Shown piece by piece: positions 53,182 to 61,674 of a stretch of DNA of 64,000 nucleotides; position 1 is the first letter of the stretch; each line of letters opens with the position of its first letter. Both the position numbers and the translations under genes were made by a program. A model generated the notes under the pieces. That model made no database searches. It saw only the letters and a list, made by a program, of their open reading frames with translations, and was not told where the DNA came from. The stretch lies in the NCBI RefSeq assembly GCF_002954775.1, contig NZ_KZ672952.1, positions 186,001 to 250,000 of the forward strand. The letters are read 5' to 3'. This stretch comes from Streptomyces geranii. GTDB lineage: Bacteria; Actinomycetota; Actinomycetes; Streptomycetales; Streptomycetaceae.

Positions 53182-53218
53182 ATAGGGGCTGCCTATAGGA
53201 CATGAGGGGAAAACCTAT
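53182..53218. promoter_or_regulatory. LysR-type operator in the divergent promoter
   Basis: ATAGG-N5-CCTAT at 53182-53196 is a 15-bp dyad with the LysR signature T-N11-A (T53183, A53195). A second half-site CCTAT lies at 53214-53218, 22 bp after the first CCTAT. The dyad is 113 bp before the ADH start and about 115 bp before the SDR start. A LysR gene lies at 55143-56048. Confidence 0.5.
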
Positions 53219-53311
53219 TGGTGTCGGCTTCGGCGTGTGTGCCAAGGTCGTCAAGAAATCATGTTGCGACATGGGGCCCGCAAATCTGGGTACCCACCGA
53301 GGAGCGGAACC

Positions 53312-54097
53312 ATGGACCTAGGAATTTCTGGCCGTACCGCGCTCGTGCTGGGTGGTGGCGGAGGTATCGGTGGCGCAATCGGGCAGGTGCTCGCAGAAGA
53401 GGGCGCCGGAGTCGCCTTCGCCGATATTGACGGGCAAGCGGCACGCCGAAGTGCGGAGGCAGTGGAGAGCGCGGGCGGCAAGGCGGTAGGGATTCAGTGG
53501 GACCTCGGAGATCTCGGCGCTGTCGATGCGAATGTCAGGCTCGTCGAGGACTCGCTCGGTCCGGTCGACATCCTCGTCAACAACACCGGGGGCCCTCCGC
53601 CTTCGGCCGTATTGGGTCTGGACCATGAGATCTGGTCGAAGCATTTCCAGTCGATGGTGTTGTCGGTGATAGCGATCACCGACAGAGTGGTCCCGCTCAT
53701 GAAGAATCGAGGCTGGGGCCGGGTCATTACCAGTACCAGTTCGGGAGTCATTTCCCCCATCCCCAATCTGGGGCTCTCAAACACTCTTCGTGCCGGTCTC
53801 CTGGGCTGGTCCAAAACGCTGGCACGGGAAGTCGCCGCTGACGGGATAACCTGCAACGTCGTCCTTCCGGGCAGAATAGGAACTGAGCGAATCAGGTTTC
53901 TGGACCGGGCAAAGGCAGAGCGGGAGGGAAAGAGCGTCGAGCAGACCACCGCGGAAAGCATCGCGTCGATCCCCGTGCGCCGCTACGGCGAACCGCACGA
54001 ATACGCGTCCGTGGTCGCCTTCCTGGCGAGCGTGCAGGCCGCATACGTGACCGGCTCTGTCGTTCGTGTCGACGGCGGCCTCATCACCAGTATCTGA
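53312..54097 (+). CDS. Short-chain dehydrogenase/reductase lacking the usual Tyr-x3-Lys
   Basis: A 261-residue SDR. The cofactor loop is 'VLGGGGGIGGAIG', then 'VNNTGGPP', 'ITSTSSGV' and 'NVVLPGRIGTERI'. Where classical SDRs have Y-x-x-x-K, this reads 'LSNTLRAGLLGW', so Ser and Arg replace the Tyr and Lys. This matches a known SDR-like subgroup with an imperfect tetrad, sometimes named 3-oxoacyl-ACP reductase-like. Its reaction is uncertain. ATG 53312 has GAGGAG about 8 bp upstream; the DapA-like gene follows after 31 bp. It is not similar enough in context to be the SDR of the coronafacoyl pathway. Confidence 0.83.
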   Translation: MDLGISGRTALVLGGGGGIGGAIGQVLAEEGAGVAFADIDGQAARRSAEAVESAGGKAVGIQWDLGDLGAVDANVRLVEDSLGPVDILVNNTGGPPPSAVLGLDHEIWSKHFQSMVLSVIAITDRVVPLMKNRGWGRVITSTSSGVISPIPNLGLSNTLRAGLLGWSKTLAREVAADGITCNVVLPGRIGTERIRFLDRAKAEREGKSVEQTTAESIASIPVRRYGEPHEYASVVAFLASVQAAYVTGSVVRVDGGLITSI

Positions 54098-54128
54098 ACC
54101 GAAGAGCCGACATGAAAAGGGTGGCCTC

Positions 54129-55064
54129 ATGACGCTGCTGACTCGCACGACCCAGGGCGTCTTTGCTATCGCCCCGACACCGTTCGACAACGAAGGTGGC
54201 ATTGACTTCGCCTCGCTGGGCAGGCTGACCGACTTCTACGCATCGGTCGGCGTCACCGGTCTGACACTGCTCGGCCAGATGGGCGAAGCGCCCAAGCTGT
54301 CCCACGACGAGAGCGTGCGCGTTGTCAGGCACGTACTGAAACGGACCGATCTGCCGATCGTCGTAGGTGTGTCGGCACCCGGCTACGCCGCCATGCGGGC
54401 ACTGTCCACGGAGGTCATGTCGGCCGGCGCCGCCGGCGTCATGATCGCCCCGCCCCACACGCTGCGGACCGATGACCGGATCACGGCCTACTACGAGGGA
54501 GCGGCCGAGGCCATCGGTGCGGACGTGCCCTTCGTGATCCAGGACTACCCGCTCTCGTTCTCCGTGGAGATGTCACCCGCGGTCATCGCCCGGATCGCAA
54601 GCGCTCTGCCCGGATGCGTGATGCTGAAGCACGAGGACTGGCCGGGCTTGGAGAAGATCAGCAGCCTTCGGCAGCTGGAGGCGGACGCCACCATGCCGCG
54701 CCTGTCGATCCTGTGCGGAAACGGTGGCCTGTTCCTCGACTTCGAGACCGAGCGGGGAGCGGACGGAGCCATGACGGGATACTGCGTGCCCGAACTTCTG
54801 GTCGACGTCGTCCGCCACACCTCGGCGGGCGAGCGCGAAGCCGCTCACGATGCTTTCGACGCTCATCTGCCCCTGCTGCGCTACGAACAGCAGCCCGGTA
54901 TCGGTCTGGCCGTGCGCAAGTACGTGATGATGCGGCGTGGTCTGCTGGCTTCCGACACACAGCGCAATCCCGGTGCCGCACTCTCCGTCCGGGCGCGTGG
55001 CGAGGTGGACTACCTGCTGTCACGACTGTCCCGCAAGGACGACAGAGTCGCTCTCCCAACCTGA
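54129..55064 (+). CDS. DapA/N-acetylneuraminate-lyase family aldolase or hydratase
   Basis: A 311-residue class I aldolase of the DHDPS/NAL superfamily. Schiff-base Lys167 in 'VMLKHEDWPG' and Tyr140 in 'VIQDYPLSF' are present. The GTTGE loop of true dihydrodipicolinate synthase reads G-Q-M-G-E, so it is not expected to make lysine precursors. Such variants act on 2-keto-3-deoxy acids, pyruvate adducts or similar. With an SDR upstream and a divergent alcohol dehydrogenase/DUF3500 pair, a catabolic route for a hydroxylated acid or sugar acid is plausible (inference). Confidence 0.85.
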   Translation: MTLLTRTTQGVFAIAPTPFDNEGGIDFASLGRLTDFYASVGVTGLTLLGQMGEAPKLSHDESVRVVRHVLKRTDLPIVVGVSAPGYAAMRALSTEVMSAGAAGVMIAPPHTLRTDDRITAYYEGAAEAIGADVPFVIQDYPLSFSVEMSPAVIARIASALPGCVMLKHEDWPGLEKISSLRQLEADATMPRLSILCGNGGLFLDFETERGADGAMTGYCVPELLVDVVRHTSAGEREAAHDAFDAHLPLLRYEQQPGIGLAVRKYVMMRRGLLASDTQRNPGAALSVRARGEVDYLLSRLSRKDDRVALPT

Positions 55065-55068
55065 GGCG

Positions 55069-55103
55069 CCCGTCCTTCCCACCCGCCGTAGGGGCCGGAC
55101 GGG
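55069..55103 (+). terminator. Inverted repeat after the DapA-like gene
   Basis: Arms CCCGTCC (55069-55075) and GGACGGG (55097-55103), 7 bp each with a 21-base loop, start 5 bp after the stop codon. It may end the SDR/DapA transcript or lie in the leader of the LysR gene. Confidence 0.4.
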
Positions 55104-55142
55104 TACGTCCATCGCCCGATGACACTGGAGTAGTCTCGCCAC

Positions 55143-56048
55143 ATGCAGCTGCGACAGCTGGAGTACTTCCTGGCCATCTGTGAGGTCGGCTCATTCAGCG
55201 GGGCCGCAGCTCGGCTCTATGTCACACAGCCCTCGCTTTCCCAGCAGATCCGCGCTCTGGAGAACGAACTGGGGGCGGATCTGCTCGAACGAGGCCGCCA
55301 CGGCGTTTCCCTGACACCTGCCGGACGGATCTTTCTGCCCCGAGCCCAAAGTGCCGTCCAGGCCGTCCAGGACGCCCACGACTCCGTTCGCCAGGTGGTA
55401 GAGGGGCGAAAGGGCGACGTTCACGTGCTCACCGTAAGGTCTGTGGCATCGGGCATCCTCCCGTCGTCCGCCGCGCGCTGGCATTCCCTGTTCCCTTCGA
55501 CTGTCCTCAGGCTGCACGATTTCTCGCACCGAAGGGACCTTGAGGAGGCCGTGCTCGGCGGTCGGGGCGACATCGCCGTGGGGCCACGGCCTGCCTCGTG
55601 GGACGGGCCCGTCACGTCACTCGGCTATGAGGAAATGGTGGTGATCGGCCCGGCCGAACATCCCTCGGACACGGCTGTGGAACCGGCGGAGCTGACCAAA
55701 GCCGACTGGGTGCTCTACGAGCAGGAGCAGGGCATGAGCGAGGTCGTGGACCGGATGGCGACCCATTGCGGGTTCACTCCACGTGCCGTGGCACGCACGG
55801 GCCAGGTTTCGGCAGCTCTGCTGTTCGCCGTCGAGGGCATCGGGCTGGCAGTCGTGCCCGAGAACGCGGTACCGCTGCGGTGGGCCGGCCACGCGCGGAG
55901 CATCGGCCCCGGCTTCTACCGAGAACTCGTGACGTTCAGCAGGAAGCATCCCTCCCAACTGGCGGCCCGCTACCAGGACATGCTCACCTCTCTCGAACTG
56001 CCGCTGACCGCGGAGCAGGATCTGCCCCCAGGAGCCTTCCGCTACTGA
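55143..56048 (+). CDS. LysR-family transcriptional regulator
   Basis: A 301-residue LysR protein. The winged helix-turn-helix reads 'MQLRQLEYFLAICEVGSFSG', 'AARLYVTQPSLSQQIRALEN', 'ELGADLLERGRHGVSLTPAG' (1-60). A periplasmic-binding-like effector domain follows ('VEGIGLAVVPENAVPLRW'). It most likely controls the divergent ADH/DUF3500 and SDR/DapA operons, since a T-N11-A dyad lies between them. It is on the same strand 78 bp after the DapA-like gene, separated by a possible terminator. Confidence 0.9.
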   Translation: MQLRQLEYFLAICEVGSFSGAAARLYVTQPSLSQQIRALENELGADLLERGRHGVSLTPAGRIFLPRAQSAVQAVQDAHDSVRQVVEGRKGDVHVLTVRSVASGILPSSAARWHSLFPSTVLRLHDFSHRRDLEEAVLGGRGDIAVGPRPASWDGPVTSLGYEEMVVIGPAEHPSDTAVEPAELTKADWVLYEQEQGMSEVVDRMATHCGFTPRAVARTGQVSAALLFAVEGIGLAVVPENAVPLRWAGHARSIGPGFYRELVTFSRKHPSQLAARYQDMLTSLELPLTAEQDLPPGAFRY

Positions 56049-56896
56049 TGCTGCCCGACGTGGTGTGCAGGACGGACCGAACCGGACCGCTGAGGACGAG
56101 TCGCCGCACACACCTCGCTGCGGTCGCCGTCGCGGCAGTCCTGGGGCGACCTGTTTTTCCTGCTGCTCCCCGACGACGCGTCGAAACAGCCGCCGGAACC
56201 CGCACGCATACCAGGTCCGAGTGTCTCGGCCGAGGAGGTCCGGACACCCGGCCCGAGGGTATCGGGCGTTCGTCCAAGGCCGTCGAGGGCGGGAGGACCA
56301 TCACGGTGCCTGATACCACGCCGATGATCGCCATGGGCAGCCGCAACCGTCCAGGAACGGCGAACCGGCCGGTGTGGTCGGCAGGGTTCGACAGGTGGCC
56401 GTCCGATCGTCGGGACGGGCCGCAGCAGCGCCGCTGTCTGCTCGGCCCGTCTGGGGACCGCCTGCGGCGTAGCGGAGGGCGAGGCGCACGCAATTGTCCA
56501 GAACCTTCATGTTCACCATGGGGGGGGTACGTCAAGTCCGGATCGAAGGCTCAGCCTTGTCGTTGCCGCTCTCGCCGCGGACAAAGGCAGGCGTGGCACC
56601 GCTCGCCTACCGGCTGGGCGCGTCACAGACGCCCAGGGATCGCGCACGATGCCGGTCGAACAGTTACTTGTCGATGCCAGGCCGGCACGGGCGTCGCGTT
56701 CGCGAGCGCGCCAGGCCAGTACCTCCACCCGACTCCCGGCCGAAGAGACTCGGACCCGGATGGCAGGGAACCGGCGGCCTCGTCGTATCTGGCTGTCCGG
56801 CCGACCAGCGCATCGTCGCCAACTGAACTGACGATCTCCTCATCTCTGACGGACCATGGATAGAGTGAGCCCTGGCACCGTGAGGGGGGAGCAGGC
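56049..56896. other. Region without an intact gene, possible oxidoreductase remnant
   Basis: About 850 bp. Near 56690-56863 one plus-strand frame reads 'VAFASAPGQYLHPTPG' and later 'TELTISSSL', faintly like the flavin domain of ferredoxin-reductase-type enzymes ('APGQYL', 'ELT'). Nothing else is recognisable, and no full gene or RNA is seen. Confidence 0.35.
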
Positions 56897-57553
56897 ATGA
56901 CGGAAGATGTCCCGAACCGGTCGGAACGGCGGAAGGCGCGCACCCGCGCCACGCTCATCGACGCGGCCACGGCCTTCATCGCGGCCGGCAGGACGAACGT
57001 CCCGATCCTGGAGATCACGCAGGCCGCCGACGTGGGGATGGGATCGTTCTACAACCATTTCGAGACCAAGGAGCAGCTCTACCAGGCCGCGATCGAGCAC
57101 GGACTCGATGCGTACGGGGACCTGCTGGACGCACTGACGGCCGACCTGCCCGACCCTGCGCATGTGTTCGCGCAGAGCTTCCGTCTGACCGGACGTCTGC
57201 ACCGCCGCCGACCAGAACTCAGCAAGATCCTGCTGAACAACGGGTTGGCCCTGGCCGCACCGGACAAAGGCATCGCCTCCCGCGCTCTGCGTGACATCGA
57301 AGCAGCGGTCCGCGCCGAGCGGTTCAGCGTGCGCGACCCCGAACTCGCTCTGGTCATTGTCGCGGGCGCACAGCTCTGCCTCGGTCAACTCCTGCACGAC
57401 CACCCCGAGAGAGACGAAGCGGAGGCCACGGACCAGGTCACCGAGGACCTGCTGCGCATGTTCGGCCTGTCCGTCAGCGAGGCCCACCGGATCTGCCGAC
57501 TGCCCCTGCCCGACCTCACCGCCGCAGACAGCCGACAGGATTCCGCCGGTTGA
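56897..57553 (+). CDS. TetR-family regulator
   Basis: A 218-residue TetR protein: N-terminal helix-turn-helix 'ILEITQAADVGMGSFYNHFE' with 'TKEQLYQAA' after it, and a C-terminal ligand domain of the type 'HRRRPELSKILLNNGLAL'. It is a full-length paralogue of the TetR at 58815-59456. ATG 56897 follows GGGGGGAG. No divergent partner is next to it; upstream is decayed DNA, so its target is unclear. Confidence 0.88.
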   Translation: MTEDVPNRSERRKARTRATLIDAATAFIAAGRTNVPILEITQAADVGMGSFYNHFETKEQLYQAAIEHGLDAYGDLLDALTADLPDPAHVFAQSFRLTGRLHRRRPELSKILLNNGLALAAPDKGIASRALRDIEAAVRAERFSVRDPELALVIVAGAQLCLGQLLHDHPERDEAEATDQVTEDLLRMFGLSVSEAHRICRLPLPDLTAADSRQDSAG

Positions 57554-57612
57554 GGGGCACGCCCGCGCCAAGGGGGCCACTCGACCTGGGCCGCCGCGCC
57601 AGGCGCACGGGC

Positions 57613-57626
57613 CCCGCGGTAGCGGG
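57613..57626. terminator. Small hairpin between converging TetR genes
   Basis: CCCGC-GGTA-GCGGG at 57613-57626 lies between two convergent genes (ends 57553 and 57661), where a two-way terminator would be expected. The stem is short. Confidence 0.3.
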
Positions 57627-57660
57627 CGAAGGCGCCCACCAAGGGGGTCCGGGCGTGGAG

Positions 57661-58410
57661 TCAGTCCCCGCTGGCCCCGTCGGGCGCCTCGGACAGTTTG
57701 CGCCTGGCCTGCTCCAGTCCGTCGAGGAGCAGGTCGAGACCGAACCGGAACTCCTCCCGCAGCGGCAAGGAGGCCAGGTCGTCGGCCGCGGCGTTGATCG
57801 CCGGATAGGCGACCGGGTCCAAGGAGCGGTAGTACTTCCGCAGGTGCGCCTGGTCTTCGGCCGACGATGCCCCCGGGCCACGTTGCTGGACTGCGAAACC
57901 GATGACGTAGTGGCCGACGGCGGTGAAGGCGGGTGCGGCCAGGCCGACGGGGATTTCGTGGCTCAGGAACAGCGCGATGAGCTGTTCTCGGGCGCGGAGA
58001 CTGTTGGGGCCGACGGGAACCTGAGCCGTCAACAAGGAAATCGCCTGGTAGTGCAGGCACACAGCATCGTGGAAGGCCTCCGCGGCGACGGTCACCGCTT
58101 CCCGCCAGGGCAACCCGCTCAGTCGCTCGGGCGTGATCCGGACCTCGCCGACGATCCTGTCGGCCACGAGGGCGAGGAGTTCGTCCTTGCCCTTGAAGTG
58201 CCGGTAGAGCGTCGCCGTGCCGGAGTCCAGCGTGTCGGCGAGTATGCGCAGCGTCAGGGCCTGTATTCCGACTTGGTCGATGAGGCTCAGGGCCGTGTCC
58301 ACGATTTGGCTGACGTCCATCGGGGGACGTCCGCGCCGGTACACGGGAGCAGGCGTTCGGCTCGCCCACCAGGCAGGGCTGCCGGGGGCGGGAGCTCTTT
58401 CCTGAGCCAC
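57661..58410 (-). CDS. TetR-family regulator (TetR class with C-terminal TetR_C domain)
   Basis: 249 residues from GTG 58410, with GAGAGGGG upstream; an internal ATG (MDVSQIV, ~58320) is a possible alternative start. Helix-turn-helix: 'LTLRILADTLDSGTATLYRH', 'FKGKDELLALVADRI'. The C-terminal domain ('YYRSLDPVAYPAINAAADD', 'EFRFGLDLLLDGLE') is the class seen in the classical tetracycline repressor. A perfect 17-bp dyad 147 bp upstream is a likely operator. No adjacent divergent target gene is found. Confidence 0.88.
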   Translation of the reverse strand: MAQERAPAPGSPAWWASRTPAPVYRRGRPPMDVSQIVDTALSLIDQVGIQALTLRILADTLDSGTATLYRHFKGKDELLALVADRIVGEVRITPERLSGLPWREAVTVAAEAFHDAVCLHYQAISLLTAQVPVGPNSLRAREQLIALFLSHEIPVGLAAPAFTAVGHYVIGFAVQQRGPGASSAEDQAHLRKYYRSLDPVAYPAINAAADDLASLPLREEFRFGLDLLLDGLEQARRKLSEAPDGASGD

Positions 58411-58556
58411 TGAGTGCCCCTCTCTGCCACGCCCAGCCCAGCGTGGCCAATGTCCCCGATATGTTTGATTTCATTACTTTCGGCAACGGCGCATGCGCGC
58501 TCGACCCACAGGGCGCGATGAGCCACTCCCGAAACCGTTGCCCACTCTCCCCGTTA

Positions 58557-58573
58557 CGGATACATTGTATCCG
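58557..58573. promoter_or_regulatory. TetR-type operator dyad
   Basis: CGGATACATTGTATCCG: perfect 8-bp arms around one central base, about 147 bp before the GTG of the TetR gene at 58410. Both spacing and symmetry fit a TetR repressor site. The surrounding 400 bp (58411-58814) contains no other recognisable gene. Confidence 0.6.
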
Positions 58574-58814
58574 CAATAAGGTTTCTCAGGTCGTGGCGGC
58601 CATGCACGCACCGCGGCGCGGGACAGGAGGCCGCCGCGGCACGCGTATGGACGGCAGGCAGGCGGTCGCCCCCGGCTCACCGAGGCCAGACAGGCCGAAC
58701 CGGAAAGGGGCCGCCTCATACAGATCACCCATCCACAGACCGATGACCAGCAGGACAGAGCCCCACCCTCGCCACCCGCGAGGAGAGCACAGGTCGCCGC
58801 GGGGCCCGCCCCCT

Positions 58815-59456
58815 TCAGCCGCCGACGCCGGAGGGCAGGGGTCGGCGGGCGATCTCGCGAGCCTCGGCATCCGACAGTCCCAGCATGCGCAAGGCCATCT
58901 CGGCCAGGCTCGCGGCAGCTTCCTCGCCGTCGAGATCGGGTCGGGAGAACCGCAGCTCGACCAGTGACAACAGCGTCCCGCCCAGGGCGGACAGGGCGAC
59001 GGTCGGGTCGACACGAGCGAAACGGCCCGTGGCGATGCCCCGTTCCAGGTCGCGTCGAGCGCGCGGAGCACTGCCCTTGTCGGAATGGATGTGTGCGAGG
59101 CCACGATGGCGCAGGATCCGCATCAGATCCGGATGCGAGTCGGCCATCCGGGCGGTGAGGCGGAAGCCGGCCGCGACGAGTTCGGCCGGGTCGTCGGTCT
59201 CCCGCAGTTGCTCGTCGATGGCCTGACCGAACTCTTCCAGGGCGTCCGACACCGCAGCGTCGAACAACTGCGCCTTCGACTCGAAGTGGTTGTAGAAGGA
59301 GCCGAATCCCACGTCCGCCCGGTCGGCGATGACCTGGATGCTGACGCCGGTCTCACCGGTCTCCGCGAGGATCTGCCGGGCCGCGTCGACGAGGGCCTTG
59401 CGGGTCGCCGCGCGACGTCGCTCGAAGCGATTGGCGGTCGGCACTGATGTGGGCAT
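58815..59456 (-). CDS. TetR-family regulator of the adjacent catabolic operon
   Basis: A 213-residue TetR protein: 'IQVIADRADVGFGSFYNHFE' and 'SKAQLFDAA', then 'HPDLMRILRHRGLAHIHSDK' in the ligand domain. ATG 59456 (MPTSVP) is used; the frame is open further upstream without a better start. It is divergent from the dioxygenase operon across 137 bp containing an inverted repeat and a plausible promoter, so it most likely represses that operon. It is a paralogue of the TetR at 56897-57553. Confidence 0.88.
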   Translation of the reverse strand: MPTSVPTANRFERRRAATRKALVDAARQILAETGETGVSIQVIADRADVGFGSFYNHFESKAQLFDAAVSDALEEFGQAIDEQLRETDDPAELVAAGFRLTARMADSHPDLMRILRHRGLAHIHSDKGSAPRARRDLERGIATGRFARVDPTVALSALGGTLLSLVELRFSRPDLDGEEAAASLAEMALRMLGLSDAEAREIARRPLPSGVGG

Positions 59457-59519
59457 GAAGCGGAGCCTAGCAACCCTGGTGACCAAGTCAGCGTATCTGA
59501 GTTTTTCGTCAGTTAACCA

Positions 59520-59562
59520 GGAATCAACTATTGACGACGAGATGAGCAGAGTTGATGATTCC
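59520..59562 (+). promoter_or_regulatory. Promoter and operator of the dioxygenase operon
   Basis: Inverted repeat ATCAACT (59523-59529) and AGTTGAT (59550-59556), with GGAATC and GATTCC extending the outer ends. Between and over it are TTGACG (59531-59536) and, 17 bp later, GATGAT (59554-59559), a good -35/-10 pair for the gene starting at 59594. A repressor bound here would block transcription. Confidence 0.5.
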
Positions 59563-59593
59563 CTCATTACGGCAATGTTGCTTGGAGGACGCC

Positions 59594-60739
59594 ATGTCCG
59601 AAACCCAAACCGCCCAGGCCGACGTCACGACCGCCCACCAGGACCTGCACAGTGAGCAGGGCGCCCTGCGCGACGAGCACCCCGGGCGGGCTCCCAACCC
59701 GGTGATCAAGGTGGCTGACCTGGCCTGGGTGGAATTCGAGAAGCCCGATCTGGACCGCGCCGAGGTCTTCGCGCGTGACTTCGGTTTCTCAGTCGCCGCC
59801 CGTACGCCGGACACCCTCTGGCTGCGCGGCACCTTCGCGGGCTCGCCCTGCGTGGTGATCCGCCGGGGACGTACGTCCCGTTTCATCGGTCAGACGTTCC
59901 GCGCGGCCGAACGGGCCGATCTGGACCGGCTCGCCCGGGCGACGGGGACCGCCTTGCGCGACGCGGACGTCCCCGGCGGCGGCAAGCTGGTCGACCTGCT
60001 GGATCCCTCCGGCCTCCCGGTGCGGGTGGTGCACTGCGCCGAGGAACTGCCGGAACTGCCCGGGCAGCGGCCTCTCCTCCTCAACTTCGGGACGGATCAG
60101 CGTCGCAGGAACGCCACCCAGCGACCGCCGCGCGAGCCGTCCCGGATCCAGCGGCTGGGACATCTGGTGCTGGAGACCAGGGCGTTCACCCGAAGCATGA
60201 ACTGGTATCTCGAAACCCTCGGCATGATCATCAGCGACTTCCACTTCCTCGACGGGCAGCGGGAGCGCGGCCCGGTCATGGCGTTCTTCCGCTGCGACCA
60301 GGGAAGCGTCGCCGTGGACCATCACACACTGGCCATGCACCTGGGACCGGGAACGCACTACGTCCACTCCGCCTACCAGGTCACCGACCTCGACGCGCTC
60401 GCCGCGGGCGGAGAGTACCTGGCCGAGCGCGGCTACCAGCGCAGTTGGGGCATCGGCCGGCACATCCAGGGCAGCCAGATCTTCGACTACTGGCGTGATC
60501 CGGACCGCTTCATGGTGGAGCACTTCGCGGACGGCGACCTGTTCTCCTGCGACGTGGAGCCGGGCTGGGCTCCGCTGTCGGCAAGCGGGCTGGCGCAGTG
60601 GGGGCCGCCCGTCACCCGCGAGTTCCTCGGTACGAATCCCTCGCCCGCCAAGATCCGCGAGCTGCTGCGCGCCCTGCGCGACGACAGCGAACTCGACCCC
60701 GCCCGGCTGCTGGGCCTGTTGAAGGCGATGAACCCATGA
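59594..60739 (+). CDS. Two-domain VOC-fold extradiol dioxygenase
   Basis: A 381-residue vicinal-oxygen-chelate protein with two glyoxalase-like halves. The second half carries the iron ligands of extradiol ring-cleaving dioxygenases: His in 'RLGHLVLET', His in 'THYVHSAYQV', Glu in 'FMVEHFADGD'. It should open a catechol-type ring next to the hydroxyls. It is longer than the usual ~300 residues because of N- and C-terminal extensions. ATG 59594 has GGAGG 5-6 bp upstream. It is first of a four-gene operon with 4-bp overlaps, controlled by the divergent TetR. Confidence 0.87.
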   Translation: MSETQTAQADVTTAHQDLHSEQGALRDEHPGRAPNPVIKVADLAWVEFEKPDLDRAEVFARDFGFSVAARTPDTLWLRGTFAGSPCVVIRRGRTSRFIGQTFRAAERADLDRLARATGTALRDADVPGGGKLVDLLDPSGLPVRVVHCAEELPELPGQRPLLLNFGTDQRRRNATQRPPREPSRIQRLGHLVLETRAFTRSMNWYLETLGMIISDFHFLDGQRERGPVMAFFRCDQGSVAVDHHTLAMHLGPGTHYVHSAYQVTDLDALAAGGEYLAERGYQRSWGIGRHIQGSQIFDYWRDPDRFMVEHFADGDLFSCDVEPGWAPLSASGLAQWGPPVTREFLGTNPSPAKIRELLRALRDDSELDPARLLGLLKAMNP

Positions 60740-61674
60740 GCACGAACGTCCTGCGTACCCCGGAGGGCTGGTGGGTGGTGCACGACGAGCGCGCCGTCCG
60801 TATCGAGACCAAGGCCGCCGCCACCGCCGAGTTGCTTGCGGACCGCGAAGCCGTACGGGAGGCTGCCACCAGCGGGGAGACAGGCACGCCGGTCGCGGAT
60901 CTGGCCGTGCTGTCCCCGGTCACCACCCCGTGCCGGGTCGTCGCACAGATGGTCAACTACCGCAGCCACGCCCGCGATTCGGGCTTCACGGGGGAGATCC
61001 CGCCCACCTTCTTCCGCAAGGCCTCCAGTTCCGTGAGCGGCCCGCAGGACACCGTCGTCAAGCCATCGCACGTGAGGTTCCTCGACTACGAGGTCGAGCT
61101 CGGCCTGGTCATGGGCGCGCCCCTGCCGGTGGGCACGGTGGTCACCGAGACCGACCTGCCCTCGTACGTCGCGGGGCTGGTCCTCACCAACGACGTGAGC
61201 GCCCGTGACGTACAACTGACCAAGGGCCAGTTCTACGAGAGCAAGTCGTACCCCTCCTTCACGCCGACCGGGCCGTACCTGGCGCTGCTGGAGCCGGAGG
61301 ACTTCCCTCATCTCCTCGACCTGCGGCTGAGGCTGTCGGTCGACGGCAGCCCGCGCCAGGACCGGACTCTGGCCGACATGATCGTCCGTCCGGCGCAGGC
61401 GCTGACGCTGCTGGCCCGCTTCCAGAACCTCGACCCCGGCGATCTGCTGCTCACCGGCACTCCGGGCGGCACGGCCCTGAAGGCACCACCGAAACCGATC
61501 GAGAAGATCGGCGCACTGCTGCCGCCGGCCCTGAAGTGGAAGGCGTTCTTCAACAGCCAGGCCCGCAACCCGCACTACCTCCAAGAGGGCAACGTCATCA
61601 CCGCCACCATCTCCACCCCCGACCGGAGGATCGACCTCGGCGAACAGCGCACTCCCGTCACGGACGCACGGTGA
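60736..61674 (+). CDS. Fumarylacetoacetate hydrolase-family protein
   Basis: A 312-residue FAH-fold enzyme: 'CRVVAQMVNYRSHARDSG' (catalytic His region), metal ligands in 'FLDYEVELGLVMG' (E-x-E), 'LTNDVSARDVQ' (Asp), 'KSYPSFTPTGPYL' and 'LLTGTPGGT'. Family members hydrolyse fumarylacetoacetate or acylpyruvates, or hydrate/decarboxylate ring-fission products. Here it would act on the product of the upstream dioxygenase. ATG 60736 overlaps the dioxygenase stop (ATGA) and its own stop overlaps the next gene (GTGA). Confidence 0.88.
   Translation: MSTNVLRTPEGWWVVHDERAVRIETKAAATAELLADREAVREAATSGETGTPVADLAVLSPVTTPCRVVAQMVNYRSHARDSGFTGEIPPTFFRKASSSVSGPQDTVVKPSHVRFLDYEVELGLVMGAPLPVGTVVTETDLPSYVAGLVLTNDVSARDVQLTKGQFYESKSYPSFTPTGPYLALLEPEDFPHLLDLRLRLSVDGSPRQDRTLADMIVRPAQALTLLARFQNLDPGDLLLTGTPGGTALKAPPKPIEKIGALLPPALKWKAFFNSQARNPHYLQEGNVITATISTPDRRIDLGEQRTPVTDAR

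Noticed and set aside
53312..54097. This SDR as the missing coronafacoyl-pathway dehydrogenase
   Set aside because: It is 8 kb away, in an operon with a DapA-like gene and a LysR box, and lacks the catalytic Tyr and Lys.
54129..55064. Dihydrodipicolinate synthase (lysine synthesis)
   Set aside because: The GTTGE loop needed for that activity reads GQMGE and the context is catabolic.
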